Source: Chthonomonas sp. (lineage in GTDB: Bacteria > Armatimonadota > Fimbriimonadia > Fimbriimonadales > Fimbriimonadaceae). Taken from it: DNA of 64,000 nucleotides. Under the pieces are notes generated by a model, which was not told the origin of the DNA, did no database searches, and saw only the letters and a program-made list of their open reading frames with translations. Numbering within the stretch: position 1 is the stretch's first letter; every line of letters starts with the position of its first letter. Positions 46,450-55,993 of this stretch are shown here, one piece after another. The stretch is from assembly GCA_016788115.1 (NCBI GenBank), contig JAEURR010000003.1:1-64000 (forward strand), written 5' to 3'. The position numbers were made by a program, and so were the translations under genes.

Positions 46450-47163
46450 ATGAAAGATTTTGAATTGATGCATAGCTTGGCCGATGGCCAACTCGAAGGA
46501 GAAGAGCGCAACGCCGCGCTCGCCAAGATGTCCGCCGATCCCCGACTCGAAGCCGAGTACCAACAGGCACTCGCTCTCAAGTCGACCCTGAAGCGGTGCG
46601 TCAAGGGCGAGATGTGCAACGAGACTTGGTCCCTTTGCAAGTCGCGCCTCGATGAGATCGACCGAGCGTCGAACGCGCAGCACTTTGTCAGCAAGTACTC
46701 CTGGCAAATGGCAGCGTGTCTCTTTTTCCTCCTCGTCGGGGCTGGCATCATGAATCGTGTGGGCAGCCAGAACACCCTCCACACGAGCGATGTCGCCAGC
46801 TACGCCGCGGGCCTTAACACCAGCAGCATCGTCCCGGAAAGCGTCCGTTCATGGTTTTCCGACCGACTCGGCAACCACGAAGCCAAGACTCCACTTGAAC
46901 TCGTCGGTTTCGTCGAGCAGCGCATGCAAGATGGCCGGATCGTGCAGGTTTACGACATCCGTGACGAGCGCGGCCAGATGCGACTGCTCCGGGTGAGTGG
47001 TGCAGTCGCCGTGGACGGAACTTGGCGCGACCCACGCACGAACTCTCGGCGCGGCGTCATCGGCTCGAACAACTGCCTGTTCTGGACTGAAGACAACGCT
47101 GCATTCCTGTTGCTAGGCAACCGGTCCCACGACGAGCTGCAGCGCGTGGTCGACGAACTCTAA
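46450..47163 (+). CDS. Membrane-anchored anti-sigma factor
   Basis: 237 residues. An N-terminal cytoplasmic ZAS-like part with LMHSLADGQLEGEERNAALAKM (no clear Zn ligands), one membrane segment at about 83-101 (SWQMAACLFFLLVGAGIMN) and a periplasmic C-terminal domain (LLRVSGAVAVDGTWRDPRTN). Four bases after the sigma gene, so a regulator-antagonist pair. Ends in a strong terminator. Confidence 0.85.
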   Translation: MKDFELMHSLADGQLEGEERNAALAKMSADPRLEAEYQQALALKSTLKRCVKGEMCNETWSLCKSRLDEIDRASNAQHFVSKYSWQMAACLFFLLVGAGIMNRVGSQNTLHTSDVASYAAGLNTSSIVPESVRSWFSDRLGNHEAKTPLELVGFVEQRMQDGRIVQVYDIRDERGQMRLLRVSGAVAVDGTWRDPRTNSRRGVIGSNNCLFWTEDNAAFLLLGNRSHDELQRVVDEL

Positions 47164-47196
47164 CCCTCTCCTCCAACAAAGCTCCTTTCATAACGG

Positions 47197-47234
47197 CCTG
47201 ATCGCAACGCCAACGCGATCAGGTCAATTTTTTT
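47197..47234 (+). terminator. Rho-independent terminator after the anti-sigma gene
   Basis: A nine-base stem (47197-47205 with 47215-47223) followed by seven T residues (47228-47234). Confidence 0.93.
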
Positions 47235-47348
47235 GTGCTTCCGCCTCCGAAGTGTCACAAGTCAAGCCTTGCGGGCAGATAGGAGATTGGAACATTTGGC
47301 GCGCCCGAAGGGGGTGCGTCTTGAGCAACCACAGGGAGTAAAGAGCAA

Positions 47349-48089
47349 ATGAATTCTCAGCACAAAGCGCTGTTGATCGTTGTGGCCATGTGCGCCGCAG
47401 CGGCGAGCCAAGCCATCATCATCGCGTCCGATAACGCCGACCACCCGACGTACAACGACGGCTGGCAGCTTACGGACAATAGCATCACCGGCTACAATCC
47501 GTGGGTGCAATTCCAGGCAGGCGGCGGACGCTACATCGGCCCCAGCGTCGACGGCGACAGCCGTTCCTTCGGCCTGTTCAACGGCGGCGGTTACTCTGTC
47601 GGTCGCCCGCTCCAGGTTGGTCTAAGCGCTGGCTTCTACACGGTCATCGGCCGACATAACGTGGACAACTCCCAGGGTTTCTCGGGGTTCAACGTCAAGT
47701 CGTCCGTTGGCTCCACGTTCGGTGCAGGCCAAATCCTGGCCTGGGGTCTGACGCCCTCCACCGGCAACCAGAAGGTCTATCTCAGCGACGGTAACACGAT
47801 CAACCTTGGGGTCGAGCTTCGCGGTCGAACCCTCAGCTACTCGCTGCAGTTCGGTGGTGGAAACTACACTCTGCGCGTGGTCGACGTGAACAACCTCTCG
47901 ATCAACGGCCTGGTTAGCGGTTCGTTCTCAGGTTCGATCTACTCGGTGGGATTTGCCCAGTTTAACAACGGCAGCTTCCAGGATCTGCTATTCGATCGAC
48001 CGACGTTCGATGCCGTTCCTGAACCGGGCACCATGGCCGCTATGGCTGCGGCCCTCGGCGCATTCGCGCTGCGACGCCGCAAGCGATAA
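47349..48089 (+). CDS. PEP-CTERM-like secreted protein
   Basis: 246 residues. Signal peptide MNSQHKALLIVVAMCAAAASQA, then a beta-rich Gly/Asn-rich domain (YNDGWQLTDNSITGYNPW). The C-terminal sorting signal is VPEPGTMAAMAAALGAFALRRRKR. AGGGAG lies just before the ATG. It follows the sigma/anti-sigma pair after a terminator, so it has its own promoter and could be controlled by that sigma factor. Confidence 0.88.
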   Translation: MNSQHKALLIVVAMCAAAASQAIIIASDNADHPTYNDGWQLTDNSITGYNPWVQFQAGGGRYIGPSVDGDSRSFGLFNGGGYSVGRPLQVGLSAGFYTVIGRHNVDNSQGFSGFNVKSSVGSTFGAGQILAWGLTPSTGNQKVYLSDGNTINLGVELRGRTLSYSLQFGGGNYTLRVVDVNNLSINGLVSGSFSGSIYSVGFAQFNNGSFQDLLFDRPTFDAVPEPGTMAAMAAALGAFALRRRKR

Positions 48090-48121
48090 GTCTTCCTTAG
48101 ACACGTCAGCGCAAACGGAAC

Positions 48122-48151
48122 CGCGCGCCTGAGCCTAGTGCTCGGCGCGCG
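48122..48151 (+). terminator. GC-rich terminator after the PEP-CTERM gene
   Basis: An eight-base alternating GC stem (48122-48129 with 48144-48151), extended by a GAG/CTC step, followed by TTCTGG. Similar in shape and sequence to the minus-strand hairpin at 41639-41668. Confidence 0.6.
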
Positions 48152-48204
48152 TTCTGGTGACGCAACCCTCTGAACCAGCGTAAGGTAAAATAGAGGTCTT
48201 CCGC

Positions 48205-48280
<76 letters not shown>

Positions 48281-48340
48281 TTTCCCTCTCGCACGCATTT
48301 TCGCCAGCAATTTTGAACCTGCTTCGGCCAAAATTGACGA

Positions 48341-49198
48341 ATGCGCGTTCGTGTTCTAGTTGCGCTCCTCGGTTGTCTCATCGCCCTTGCCGGGTGCGCG
48401 GAGCCGACAGTACAAGGGGGGAAGCCAAACCCCAAACCGGTCAAGAAGCTGGTCTCGCTGAGCCCGAGCGTCACCGAAATCGTCGCGATGAACATGCCGC
48501 AAATGCTGGCCGGACGGACCGCCGCGTGCAACTTCCCGCCCACCGGCTTGGAGCAGGTGCCCGTCCTCGCGACCGTCAAGCCGGACTACGAGAAGCTCGC
48601 CAAAGTTGCACCGGACCTCGTGGTCTACGATGCCAACCTGTTCTCGGATGCAGACGTGACGCAGATGAAAGCCGCTGCGCCCAAAGCCAACTTCTTACCG
48701 TTCGCCGCGCAGACTGTTCAGGGGTACATCGACTGGCTCCTTGAGCTCGGCAAACTGACGGGCACCGAGACGGCCATGTCCGAATACAGCGACAAGGTCT
48801 ACGGCGCGCTTGAGCGAGCCCGTGGCGCCGCGCCAACACCCCTCGTTCGCACCCTCGTCCTTTCAGGTGACGGACCCGGCGCGCTCTTTGCAGCGGGCAA
48901 GAAGTCGCTGCTCGCCGACGTCATCCGCCAGGGTGGTGGCGAACTCCTCGGCGACGACAGCAATCGCTTTACTGCCCTCAAGCCCGAAGCCATTGTTTCG
49001 GGCGATCCAGAACTCATCCTCGTCGCTGGCGAAGCAAGCACGGTTCTGAAGGACCCACGATTCGCCGCGACCTCCGCCGTCAAGCGGAACCAAGTTTATG
49101 GTCTCAACGCTGACGTGCTTCTGCGCGCTGGCTCCCGATTTGACAAACTGATCGAAGGGATTAGCCGCATTCTGCCCGCTGCCCGCGCGGCCAAGTAA
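48341..49198 (+). CDS. BtuF/FecB-type substrate-binding lipoprotein
   Basis: 285 residues. Lipobox ALAGC within the signal peptide. Two-lobed fold of the TroA/BtuF group: LVSLSPSVTEIVAMNMPQMLAGRT, APDLVVYDANLF, VLSGDGPGALFAAGKKSLLADVIRQGGGELL. It would bind a cobalamin-, haem- or siderophore-type ligand in the periplasm. No permease or ATPase is nearby. It precedes mtnP by 32 bases, so possibly one transcript. Confidence 0.82.
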   Translation: MRVRVLVALLGCLIALAGCAEPTVQGGKPNPKPVKKLVSLSPSVTEIVAMNMPQMLAGRTAACNFPPTGLEQVPVLATVKPDYEKLAKVAPDLVVYDANLFSDADVTQMKAAAPKANFLPFAAQTVQGYIDWLLELGKLTGTETAMSEYSDKVYGALERARGAAPTPLVRTLVLSGDGPGALFAAGKKSLLADVIRQGGGELLGDDSNRFTALKPEAIVSGDPELILVAGEASTVLKDPRFAATSAVKRNQVYGLNADVLLRAGSRFDKLIEGISRILPAARAAK

Positions 49199-49230
49199 CT
49201 CATCAACCCAGGAGAAACACACCAACTAGC

Positions 49231-50076
49231 ATGGCAAACGCACCGCTCGCCGAGATCGGCATTTTCGGAGGCTCAGGCTTCTACAGTCTTCTTGATAATG
49301 TCAAGGAGGTCAAAATCGACACTCCTTATGGCCCCCCGAGCGACTCGCTGTTTCTGGCCGAGCTGAACGGACGTAAGGTCGCCTTTCTTCCCCGCCACGG
49401 TCGCCGCCACACGATCCCGCCGCATAAGATCAACTACCGCGCCAACGTGTGGGCCATGCGCCGCGTAGGCGTCAAAGCCGTCATTTCGCCGTGCGCTGCA
49501 GGCTCACTCCAGCAGCACGTCAAGCCAGGCGACTTCGTCGTTTGTGACCAATTCGTCGATCGCACCACCGGCCGCATCGACACTTTCTTTGATGGTCCGA
49601 TCGTTTCCCACGTTTCTCCCGCCGACACCTACGATCCCGTCCTGCGCAAGCTGGCAGTCGAGACCATCCGGGCCCACGGCATCGAGTGTCACGACGGCGG
49701 AACTGTGGTCGTCGTTCAAGGCCCGCGATTCAGTACCAAGGCGGAGAGCAAGTGGTTCACCGACGCCGGATGGCAGGTCATCAACATGACCCAGTACCCT
49801 GAGGCGTATCTCTGCCGAGAACTGGGCATGGCGGTCGTCAACATCGCATTGATCACCGACTACGACGCGGGTCTGGTTGCCGATACCGAGGCCGTGAATG
49901 CACACAGCGTCCTGGAAATCTTCAATCAGAACTCGGAGAGGATCCGCAACGTGGTCATCGATCTGGTTGGCAAGTTCCCCAAGGACCTCGACGCACTCGG
50001 AGCTCGAGAGACACTGCAGTTCAGCCGCGGCGATGGACATGCGGCTTCTGAGTTCGATATCCGTCTCTTTGAATAA
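49231..50076 (+). CDS. mtnP: S-methyl-5'-thioadenosine phosphorylase
   Basis: 281 residues. EIGIFGGSGFYSLL, LPRHGRRHTIPPHKINYRANVWAMRRVGVKAVIS, the substrate loop NMTQYPEAYLCRELGM and ALITDYDAGL match MTAP. It cleaves methylthioadenosine to adenine and methylthioribose-1-phosphate for methionine salvage. First gene of a closely spaced run ending with two S41 proteins. Confidence 0.95.
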   Translation: MANAPLAEIGIFGGSGFYSLLDNVKEVKIDTPYGPPSDSLFLAELNGRKVAFLPRHGRRHTIPPHKINYRANVWAMRRVGVKAVISPCAAGSLQQHVKPGDFVVCDQFVDRTTGRIDTFFDGPIVSHVSPADTYDPVLRKLAVETIRAHGIECHDGGTVVVVQGPRFSTKAESKWFTDAGWQVINMTQYPEAYLCRELGMAVVNIALITDYDAGLVADTEAVNAHSVLEIFNQNSERIRNVVIDLVGKFPKDLDALGARETLQFSRGDGHAASEFDIRLFE

Positions 50077-50079
50077 GTC

Positions 50080-52998
50080 ATGACAACTCCCTGGTCCATT
50101 CTCGCCGTCTCCAGCATGCTCGCGAGCCAAACGCAGCCCGCTGCGCGATTGGACCTGGGAACCTACAGTGTCGGCCCCGACAAGGTCCCCGTGACCTTCC
50201 CACTCGCCGGACTGGACGGCCCCGGCGGCGCGTACGCCGAGTTCGGGAACCTCCGTTTCCCGCTTCGCGCGGACGGCGCACTCATGGGTGGACGCATGGC
50301 CGACGGCGGCTGGGGCGAGTTTGCCAAGGGGTTCAGCAGCTACCGCGACGCGAGCGAAGGAACGATCACCTGGAAGACGAAGGTCTTCCTCTTTACGCGA
50401 GGCGAGCTCATCGCCAAACGGGGCCCAGCCAATTACAGTTTCCGTCGTGGCGTGATCGAGCCGTTTCAGATCGAGACGATCAAGGAATCGCTTGCACGAC
50501 TGGGCGCAATGGTCAAGGGGCAAACCTTCGGCCGGATCAACCTTGAATTCGACATCACGGTCGATGACGATGCCGAGCGGATGGAGCTCACCAACGACTC
50601 GGGGCCGGCGTTCGGTCGCGCTTTCGTCACCGACGTGCTCGAATCCCGTCTCAACGACTACAACTTCCAGGCAGAAGACGGGATCTACCGCGGACCGTAT
50701 CACGGCGTGCTCTGCATTCACGCCGGGCTCTCCGATCCGGTCCCTCTCATGAGCGTGCGCAGCATGCCCGTCAGCGCGGTCGGCTATTACGTCCGGTCTC
50801 CGCTCGCTGACGGCGATCGTCTCGCGCTCACATTGTACGCAAGCTGGATTCGCCAGCTCACTTGGCGTGCCGCTCGCTCAGGCTACGCGCTGCCCGTCAT
50901 CACAGGCGGGATCGACAATCCGTTCGCCACCCACGCCCGGCAATTCGTCACCGACGCCATGTGGCCCGCGATCATGGACCTCGGTCCGCTCGGCGGGACC
51001 GGCTACTTGGCCCGGAAGTACCCTTCCGGCCAAGCGGCAGGCAGTTGGGCCAGCGTCGCCGACGATCCTTACTCCAAGCTTCCCCGCTTCAACCTTGAGT
51101 CCACCACGAACTGGCTCAAGAACAGTCCAGATCGCGTCAGCGCCCTGCTGGACGGCGCAAGCGAAGACGTGGTCCACGATGGCCGACGGATGCTCGTCCC
51201 GCTCCAGAAGGCCAGCGCCATCACGGAGCTGGCCGCGCCGCAGTACGGTCTCAAGGCGATGGGCCTCGTGGTCGGCAGAACACAAGCCGCCGTCCTCTTC
51301 GAAGCCGAAAGCGCGGTTCCGGCCGACGCGAGTCTCTTTGCTGCGCCCAATGTCCTCGCGCGCATGGCTCAAGCAGACCCCACCCCTGGGCTGCGACAAG
51401 ACGATCAGAAGCGCTGGGTTTTCGTGGGCGACCCGAGCCAGCTGCTCCGGCCCGTTCCGATGCCTCCCGCATTCGATTACGTCGATTCGCTCCCCGAGAA
51501 CATTCGAACGGAAGGCGTGCTCCGAGTCGAGAAGGCGATGGACGCGGACCGCGGTCCGATCCTCGTGGTCAGCGAACGCGGTCTCTACCGTGGCGGCGTA
51601 GTTTGGTTCGCCGGAGGCATGCCGCCGGTCATCAATGGTGCCGCGCGTCCTGTCATCGATTTTTGGTTCCGGGCTTCCGGTCGCGATCCGTTCGCGGTCC
51701 AAATCGACTTCGCCAACGGTCGTCGAGGGTGGCTCGTGCTCGGTCCGCCAGTGGATGTGCCCGTAGGAGCCGAGGAGCGCGGAGAGGTGACCCAGTCGGT
51801 TGCAGTCGAGTCGCTTAACACGTGGCAACGAGTCCGTGTCGATCTCTCTGACATGCTTGAGCGCGTCGGAAGCTCTGCCATCCGTACTCTGGCCATCACG
51901 CCGCAACCCTACTACGAGTACTTCGAGCGGCAGCTGGTCGAGCCAGCCACTTTTGAGATCTCTGCGATCCGATTCGACTCCGACAAATCTAACCTCTCTG
52001 CCCCAGCCGTGCCACCGGACGCTGATCTTCTCTCGATGATCCAGCGGGCAGGTGCGATCGAACCAGGGACCGCGACCGAATCCGATATCAAGTTGTTAGG
52101 TGATCTTCTCGAAGTCCCCAATCGCCGCGGAACTATCGCCGCTGCCGATGTACTCACGCGCGTCAAGGCACCTTCGCTCGTCTCCGGCCTCGTTAGTGCA
52201 CTTCGATCCGGGCAACCGTGGGTTTCGATCACCGCCGCCAAGGCGCTCGCCAACCAAGGCACCGACGAGAGTTGGAGCGCACTCCGCCGTGCGCTGGAGA
52301 TCGGTCCGTTTGATCACACTCGCCTCGGTGCGATTCAAGCGCTCTCCGGCACCAAGGACGCGAGCTACGTCGGGGCGATCAGCTTGGCCTATGCCGCGAA
52401 GAGCTGGCGAGTCCGGCGCGCCGCGGTCGAGGCGCTCGCCTCCATCCAAACACGTGAGGCTAGCATCGTCGCGATCACCTTCCTCCGTGAGGTTGAACCC
52501 AACGTTCGTTTGGCAGTGGTCCGCACCGCCAACGCGGGCTTTGACCTCGCCGCACGGCGCCTTCTTTACGCCGCCGTCAACGATCCCAGCGAAGAGGTCC
52601 GAGCTTCGGCCGCCATCCGCTTGCTCGATGCGGTAGACGAGGAGATCAAGCTTGAAGCCATGAAAGTGGTCCGCGATGAGAGCCCAACCGTCCGTCGCCG
52701 CGTATTGGATGGCCTGGCCGAGAAGCCAAGTCCCGCTGCCCATGCCCTCATCCTTCAGTCACTGGGGGACCGGGTCGCCGACGTTCGCGCTGCCGCGCTT
52801 CGCGCCCTCACCAAAGGCCCCAAGGAGGTCGGCTTGGACGACCTGAGCCCGGTGCTCGACGATCGGGACCCGCGCGTCCAGCTCGAGCTGCTTGAGCTGA
52901 TGGTCGCGCGCAACGTCCCCATCTCCCCAGCGTTGCGCGCCGCATGGAAAACGAGCCCAGCACCCGAAGTGCGCGAGGCAGCGAGGCCCTTGCCGTGA
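50080..52998 (+). CDS. Large exported protein with C-terminal HEAT repeats
   Basis: 972 residues. Probable signal peptide at the N-terminus (MTTPWSILAVSSMLASQTQPAA). Residues 25-660 are beta-rich and unassigned. Residues about 690-970 are HEAT-type helix pairs (VSITAAKALANQGTDESWSAL, WRVRRAAVEALASIQ, EEVRASAAIRLLDAVD, DVRAAALRALT), a protein-binding solenoid. It starts 3 bases after mtnP and its stop overlaps the GTG of rpiB. Function unknown. Confidence 0.82.
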   Translation: MTTPWSILAVSSMLASQTQPAARLDLGTYSVGPDKVPVTFPLAGLDGPGGAYAEFGNLRFPLRADGALMGGRMADGGWGEFAKGFSSYRDASEGTITWKTKVFLFTRGELIAKRGPANYSFRRGVIEPFQIETIKESLARLGAMVKGQTFGRINLEFDITVDDDAERMELTNDSGPAFGRAFVTDVLESRLNDYNFQAEDGIYRGPYHGVLCIHAGLSDPVPLMSVRSMPVSAVGYYVRSPLADGDRLALTLYASWIRQLTWRAARSGYALPVITGGIDNPFATHARQFVTDAMWPAIMDLGPLGGTGYLARKYPSGQAAGSWASVADDPYSKLPRFNLESTTNWLKNSPDRVSALLDGASEDVVHDGRRMLVPLQKASAITELAAPQYGLKAMGLVVGRTQAAVLFEAESAVPADASLFAAPNVLARMAQADPTPGLRQDDQKRWVFVGDPSQLLRPVPMPPAFDYVDSLPENIRTEGVLRVEKAMDADRGPILVVSERGLYRGGVVWFAGGMPPVINGAARPVIDFWFRASGRDPFAVQIDFANGRRGWLVLGPPVDVPVGAEERGEVTQSVAVESLNTWQRVRVDLSDMLERVGSSAIRTLAITPQPYYEYFERQLVEPATFEISAIRFDSDKSNLSAPAVPPDADLLSMIQRAGAIEPGTATESDIKLLGDLLEVPNRRGTIAAADVLTRVKAPSLVSGLVSALRSGQPWVSITAAKALANQGTDESWSALRRALEIGPFDHTRLGAIQALSGTKDASYVGAISLAYAAKSWRVRRAAVEALASIQTREASIVAITFLREVEPNVRLAVVRTANAGFDLAARRLLYAAVNDPSEEVRASAAIRLLDAVDEEIKLEAMKVVRDESPTVRRRVLDGLAEKPSPAAHALILQSLGDRVADVRAAALRALTKGPKEVGLDDLSPVLDDRDPRVQLELLELMVARNVPISPALRAAWKTSPAPEVREAARPLP

Positions 52999-53432
52999 AA
53001 CTCATCTTCGGGTCGGACCATGCGGGCCACACCCTACGCCGCGTGCTCGTCCACACCGCGCGGCGGGATGGTCATGAATGCGTCGAGGTCGGTGCAATGG
53101 GCGAAGACCCGTACGACTACCCGGATGCTGCCGACGATCTCGCACCGAGAATCCTTTCGGGTGAGTTCGAACTCGGGGTGCTGATCTGCGGCAGTGGCAT
53201 CGGCATTTGCATACGCGCAAACCGCCATCCTGGTATCCGCGCAGCCAACTGTTGGAATGTCGAATCGGCAAAACTGGCACGTTTGCACAATCATGCAAAC
53301 GTTTTGTGCCTCGGTGAGCGTTTAGTAGAAGCAGAGCGGGCGGTCGAGATCCTCACCGCGTTCTTGAAGGCTCCGGAAGACCATGCGGAGCGTCACGAGC
53401 GTCGGGTCGGTAAGCTCGATGCAGCCATTTAG
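52995..53432 (+). CDS. rpiB: Ribose-5-phosphate isomerase B
   Basis: 145 residues from GTG 52995. GSDHAGHTLR, the catalytic-Cys region CGSGIGICIRANRHPGIRAA, NVESAKLARLHNHANVLCLGERL. It interconverts ribose-5-phosphate and ribulose-5-phosphate. The GTGA overlap with the HEAT-protein gene implies translational coupling. The upstream in-frame extension to 52944 is rejected. Confidence 0.93.
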   Translation: MKLIFGSDHAGHTLRRVLVHTARRDGHECVEVGAMGEDPYDYPDAADDLAPRILSGEFELGVLICGSGIGICIRANRHPGIRAANCWNVESAKLARLHNHANVLCLGERLVEAERAVEILTAFLKAPEDHAERHERRVGKLDAAI

Positions 53433-53447
53433 GTTATCGGAGTCTTC

Positions 53448-54743
53448 ATGCAGAAAGGAACTTCAAAGCTATTTGCATTCGCGCTGGGATTCCTCGCGGC
53501 CGGAGCTATCTTCACCGGCGCGGTCCTGCGGGAGAAATCCACCAACGGATCGATCGACTGGGGCAACTCAGCCAATCACGTCGTGCTCATGGCCGACTCG
53601 CAGTCAAACAGCGTTGACATCCCTGAGTCGGTTTACTTCGCCAAGCTGATCGAGCTTCTGCAAGCCCAGTACGTCGAGAAGCCGGAAGCGACGGAGAAAC
53701 TGGCGATCGGCGCAGTGAAGGGCATGGTCGTGAGTCTGCAAGATCCCCTGGCCACCTTCATGGATAAGACCCAGTTCGAGGCGTTCGCCAACGCCATGCA
53801 CGGCAAGTTCGAAGGGATCGGCGCAGAGCTCAAGTTTGAATTCGATCCGACCGCGCTTGAGAAGCTTAAGAAGCGGCTCAAGGGCGAGGGGGTTGAGGAC
53901 CTGGACTCGGCCACCCTGATTCCGAATGTCGTCGTCAGCGCAATCGTCCCCGGCAGCAACGCGGCAAAGGCCGGGCTGAAAATTGGGGATCAGATCATCG
54001 CTGTAGACGGCAAGACCGTCCTCAGCACGGCCATGGTCGAGTCGCTCCGCTCGGAAATCGAGACGGTCCGCAAGTCGAAGCTCGACGAAAATGCGATGAA
54101 CCTCAGGCTTCGCAGCATCAGCGACCGGTTCACCAATAGTACGACCCCGCTGCGAGTAAAGGATCACCTCACGCTCGGCGCGACCGGCGAGTCCACGGTG
54201 GAGTGGGAACGTGGCACAAACGTTTTCAACGCCAAAATCGCCAAAGCACGCCAGACGTGGGAACCGATCCAGGAGCGCGGCGACGCCGTTGAAGTCCGCT
54301 TCTTCGACGGCGCAGACCGCGAACTGGCATCCCGGCTCGATGACAAGAAAGCGCTCACCATTGATCTGCGCAACAGCACGCAAGGAAGTTTCGAGACACT
54401 TCAAAAGATGCTCGACCTAGTCGCCCCCGCGGGTGTCTACGGCGAGATTGTCACCGATAAGAATGCAAAGCCAACACGGCTAGTGTCCCAGGGACAGCGC
54501 ACCACGCCGCTCGACCTGACACTGATCGTCGATAAGTCCACTCGCGGAGCAGCCGAGGTGTTTGCCCTCGCACTCCAATCACGGAAGCTCGCCAAGATCG
54601 TCGGCGGCCCAACTGCTGGCGAGAAAGCAATCATCAAAACCGTTTTGTTGCCGGACGGAAGCGGATACACGCTCCCGGTGGGCGAATTCCATCCGGTGCT
54701 CGACACCAAAGTTGCCCGCGCCGAAAGGGAGGTGCGCCCGTGA
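53448..54743 (+). CDS. S41/CtpA-family protein lacking the catalytic serine (pseudoprotease)
   Basis: 431 residues with an N-terminal membrane anchor (FAFALGFLAAGAIFTGAVL), a PDZ-like region (ATLIPNVVVSAIVPGSNAAKAGLKIGDQIIAVDGKTV) and an S41 core. Where active CtpA proteins read SASASE, this one has TRGAAE, so the serine position is Gly367. The lysine is displaced (Glu392-Lys393). It is therefore probably inactive, and may regulate or partner the active protease encoded next, whose start overlaps its stop. Confidence 0.85.
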   Translation: MQKGTSKLFAFALGFLAAGAIFTGAVLREKSTNGSIDWGNSANHVVLMADSQSNSVDIPESVYFAKLIELLQAQYVEKPEATEKLAIGAVKGMVVSLQDPLATFMDKTQFEAFANAMHGKFEGIGAELKFEFDPTALEKLKKRLKGEGVEDLDSATLIPNVVVSAIVPGSNAAKAGLKIGDQIIAVDGKTVLSTAMVESLRSEIETVRKSKLDENAMNLRLRSISDRFTNSTTPLRVKDHLTLGATGESTVEWERGTNVFNAKIAKARQTWEPIQERGDAVEVRFFDGADRELASRLDDKKALTIDLRNSTQGSFETLQKMLDLVAPAGVYGEIVTDKNAKPTRLVSQGQRTTPLDLTLIVDKSTRGAAEVFALALQSRKLAKIVGGPTAGEKAIIKTVLLPDGSGYTLPVGEFHPVLDTKVARAEREVRP

Positions 54744-55990
54744 ATCCGGTCCTCAAAACTGTAACCGTCCCTCTCGTGATCGCTTCAGGACTCTTCCTCG
54801 GCTATATGGGCCGTGACTTCCAGAAGGGCGATTTTACGATGTCTGCGCTCACCTCGGCACTCCGCAAGCAGGAGCCGACCAAGGTCGATCCGGCCGAGCT
54901 CTTTAAGGGTGCATATCAGGATATTGAAACGAGCTACTACCGCTCGCTAGACCCGATCGAATTGAAGTACCACGCCATGGAAGGGGCCATGGCCTCGCTT
55001 GGAGATCCCCACACCGTCTTCATGAACCCTAAGTTCACGGAGGACTTTCTGAAGGAGACCCGTGGTTCCGCCACGTACGCGGGCATCGGCGCACGGCTCT
55101 CAGGCGATACCCAAGGGGCGAAGCTCGCCACAGTTTTCAAAGGCAGCCCGGCTTCGGCGGGCGGACTCCAGCCCGGTGACATCATCGTTGCCGTCGGCGC
55201 GACAAAAGTCGCGGGCATGGAGATTGACAAGATTGTCGGGCTCATCAAAGGGCCCGAAGGAACTCGGGTCAAGCTGACCATCTTACGCCCGAGCAGCGGC
55301 AAAACCCTGCAGCTGGAAATTCGGCGCGAACGGATCAACATTCCGACCGCCGACGGGCTCATTTTGCCAGGCACTCGCGTGGCCTATGTGATGGTCTACG
55401 GCTTCGCCGAGACGACCCCCAAGCAGTTCCGGTCTCAGATCCAAGACCTGGATGCCCAAGGGATCGACGGGCTCATCATTGACCTCCGCGGCAACCCCGG
55501 CGGCCTGCTCGATTCCGCCGCCGAGATGCTCGGGATCTTCACCGAGAACAAGCTCGTCGTCCGAACCGTCGGTCGCGATTACAAGGAAGAGCCGGTGTAC
55601 ACGCCGATGAACGAGCGCATGGACCTGGCTTATCCCGTCGTTGTACTGGTCAATGAGGATTCCGCAAGCGCCAGCGAGATCTTTGCAGGAGTTCTCCGCG
55701 ACTACCGCCTCGCGACGCTCGTCGGCGAACACACCTACGGCAAGGCCTCGGTCCAGCGGATGTTCAACCTCCCCGATGGAGCCGCTGCCAAGGTCACTAT
55801 CGCGAAGTACTTCTTGCCCAGCGGGCACGACATCATGCGCAAGGTCGATGATGAGGGCGGCTACATCAGCGGCGGACTCAAGCCAGATGTGGAAGTGAAG
55901 CTCAACCTCGGGCCAAACACCATGCTGGGCAACCCCGAGCGGGATAATCAGCTTCAGAAGGCACTTGAGGTCATCGCCAGCAAGCGCTAA
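54740..55990 (+). CDS. ctpA: C-terminal processing peptidase, S41 family
   Basis: 416 residues from GTG 54740, with GGGAGG about 8 bases upstream. N-terminal anchor, PDZ domain (TVFKGSPASAGGLQPGDIIVAVGATKV), then the protease core with LIIDLRGNPGG and catalytic VNEDSASASEI (Ser310), HTYGKASVQ (Lys335, Gln339). Active-site spacing matches CtpA/CtpB. It trims C-termini of envelope proteins. Paired with the serine-less paralogue by a GTGA overlap. Confidence 0.93.
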   Translation: MNPVLKTVTVPLVIASGLFLGYMGRDFQKGDFTMSALTSALRKQEPTKVDPAELFKGAYQDIETSYYRSLDPIELKYHAMEGAMASLGDPHTVFMNPKFTEDFLKETRGSATYAGIGARLSGDTQGAKLATVFKGSPASAGGLQPGDIIVAVGATKVAGMEIDKIVGLIKGPEGTRVKLTILRPSSGKTLQLEIRRERINIPTADGLILPGTRVAYVMVYGFAETTPKQFRSQIQDLDAQGIDGLIIDLRGNPGGLLDSAAEMLGIFTENKLVVRTVGRDYKEEPVYTPMNERMDLAYPVVVLVNEDSASASEIFAGVLRDYRLATLVGEHTYGKASVQRMFNLPDGAAAKVTIAKYFLPSGHDIMRKVDDEGGYISGGLKPDVEVKLNLGPNTMLGNPERDNQLQKALEVIASKR

Positions 55991-55993
55991 CGA

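Noticed and set aside
49504-50721. Long minus-strand open frame opposite mtnP and the HEAT protein
   Set aside because: Covers two real genes on the other strand and matches no protein family.
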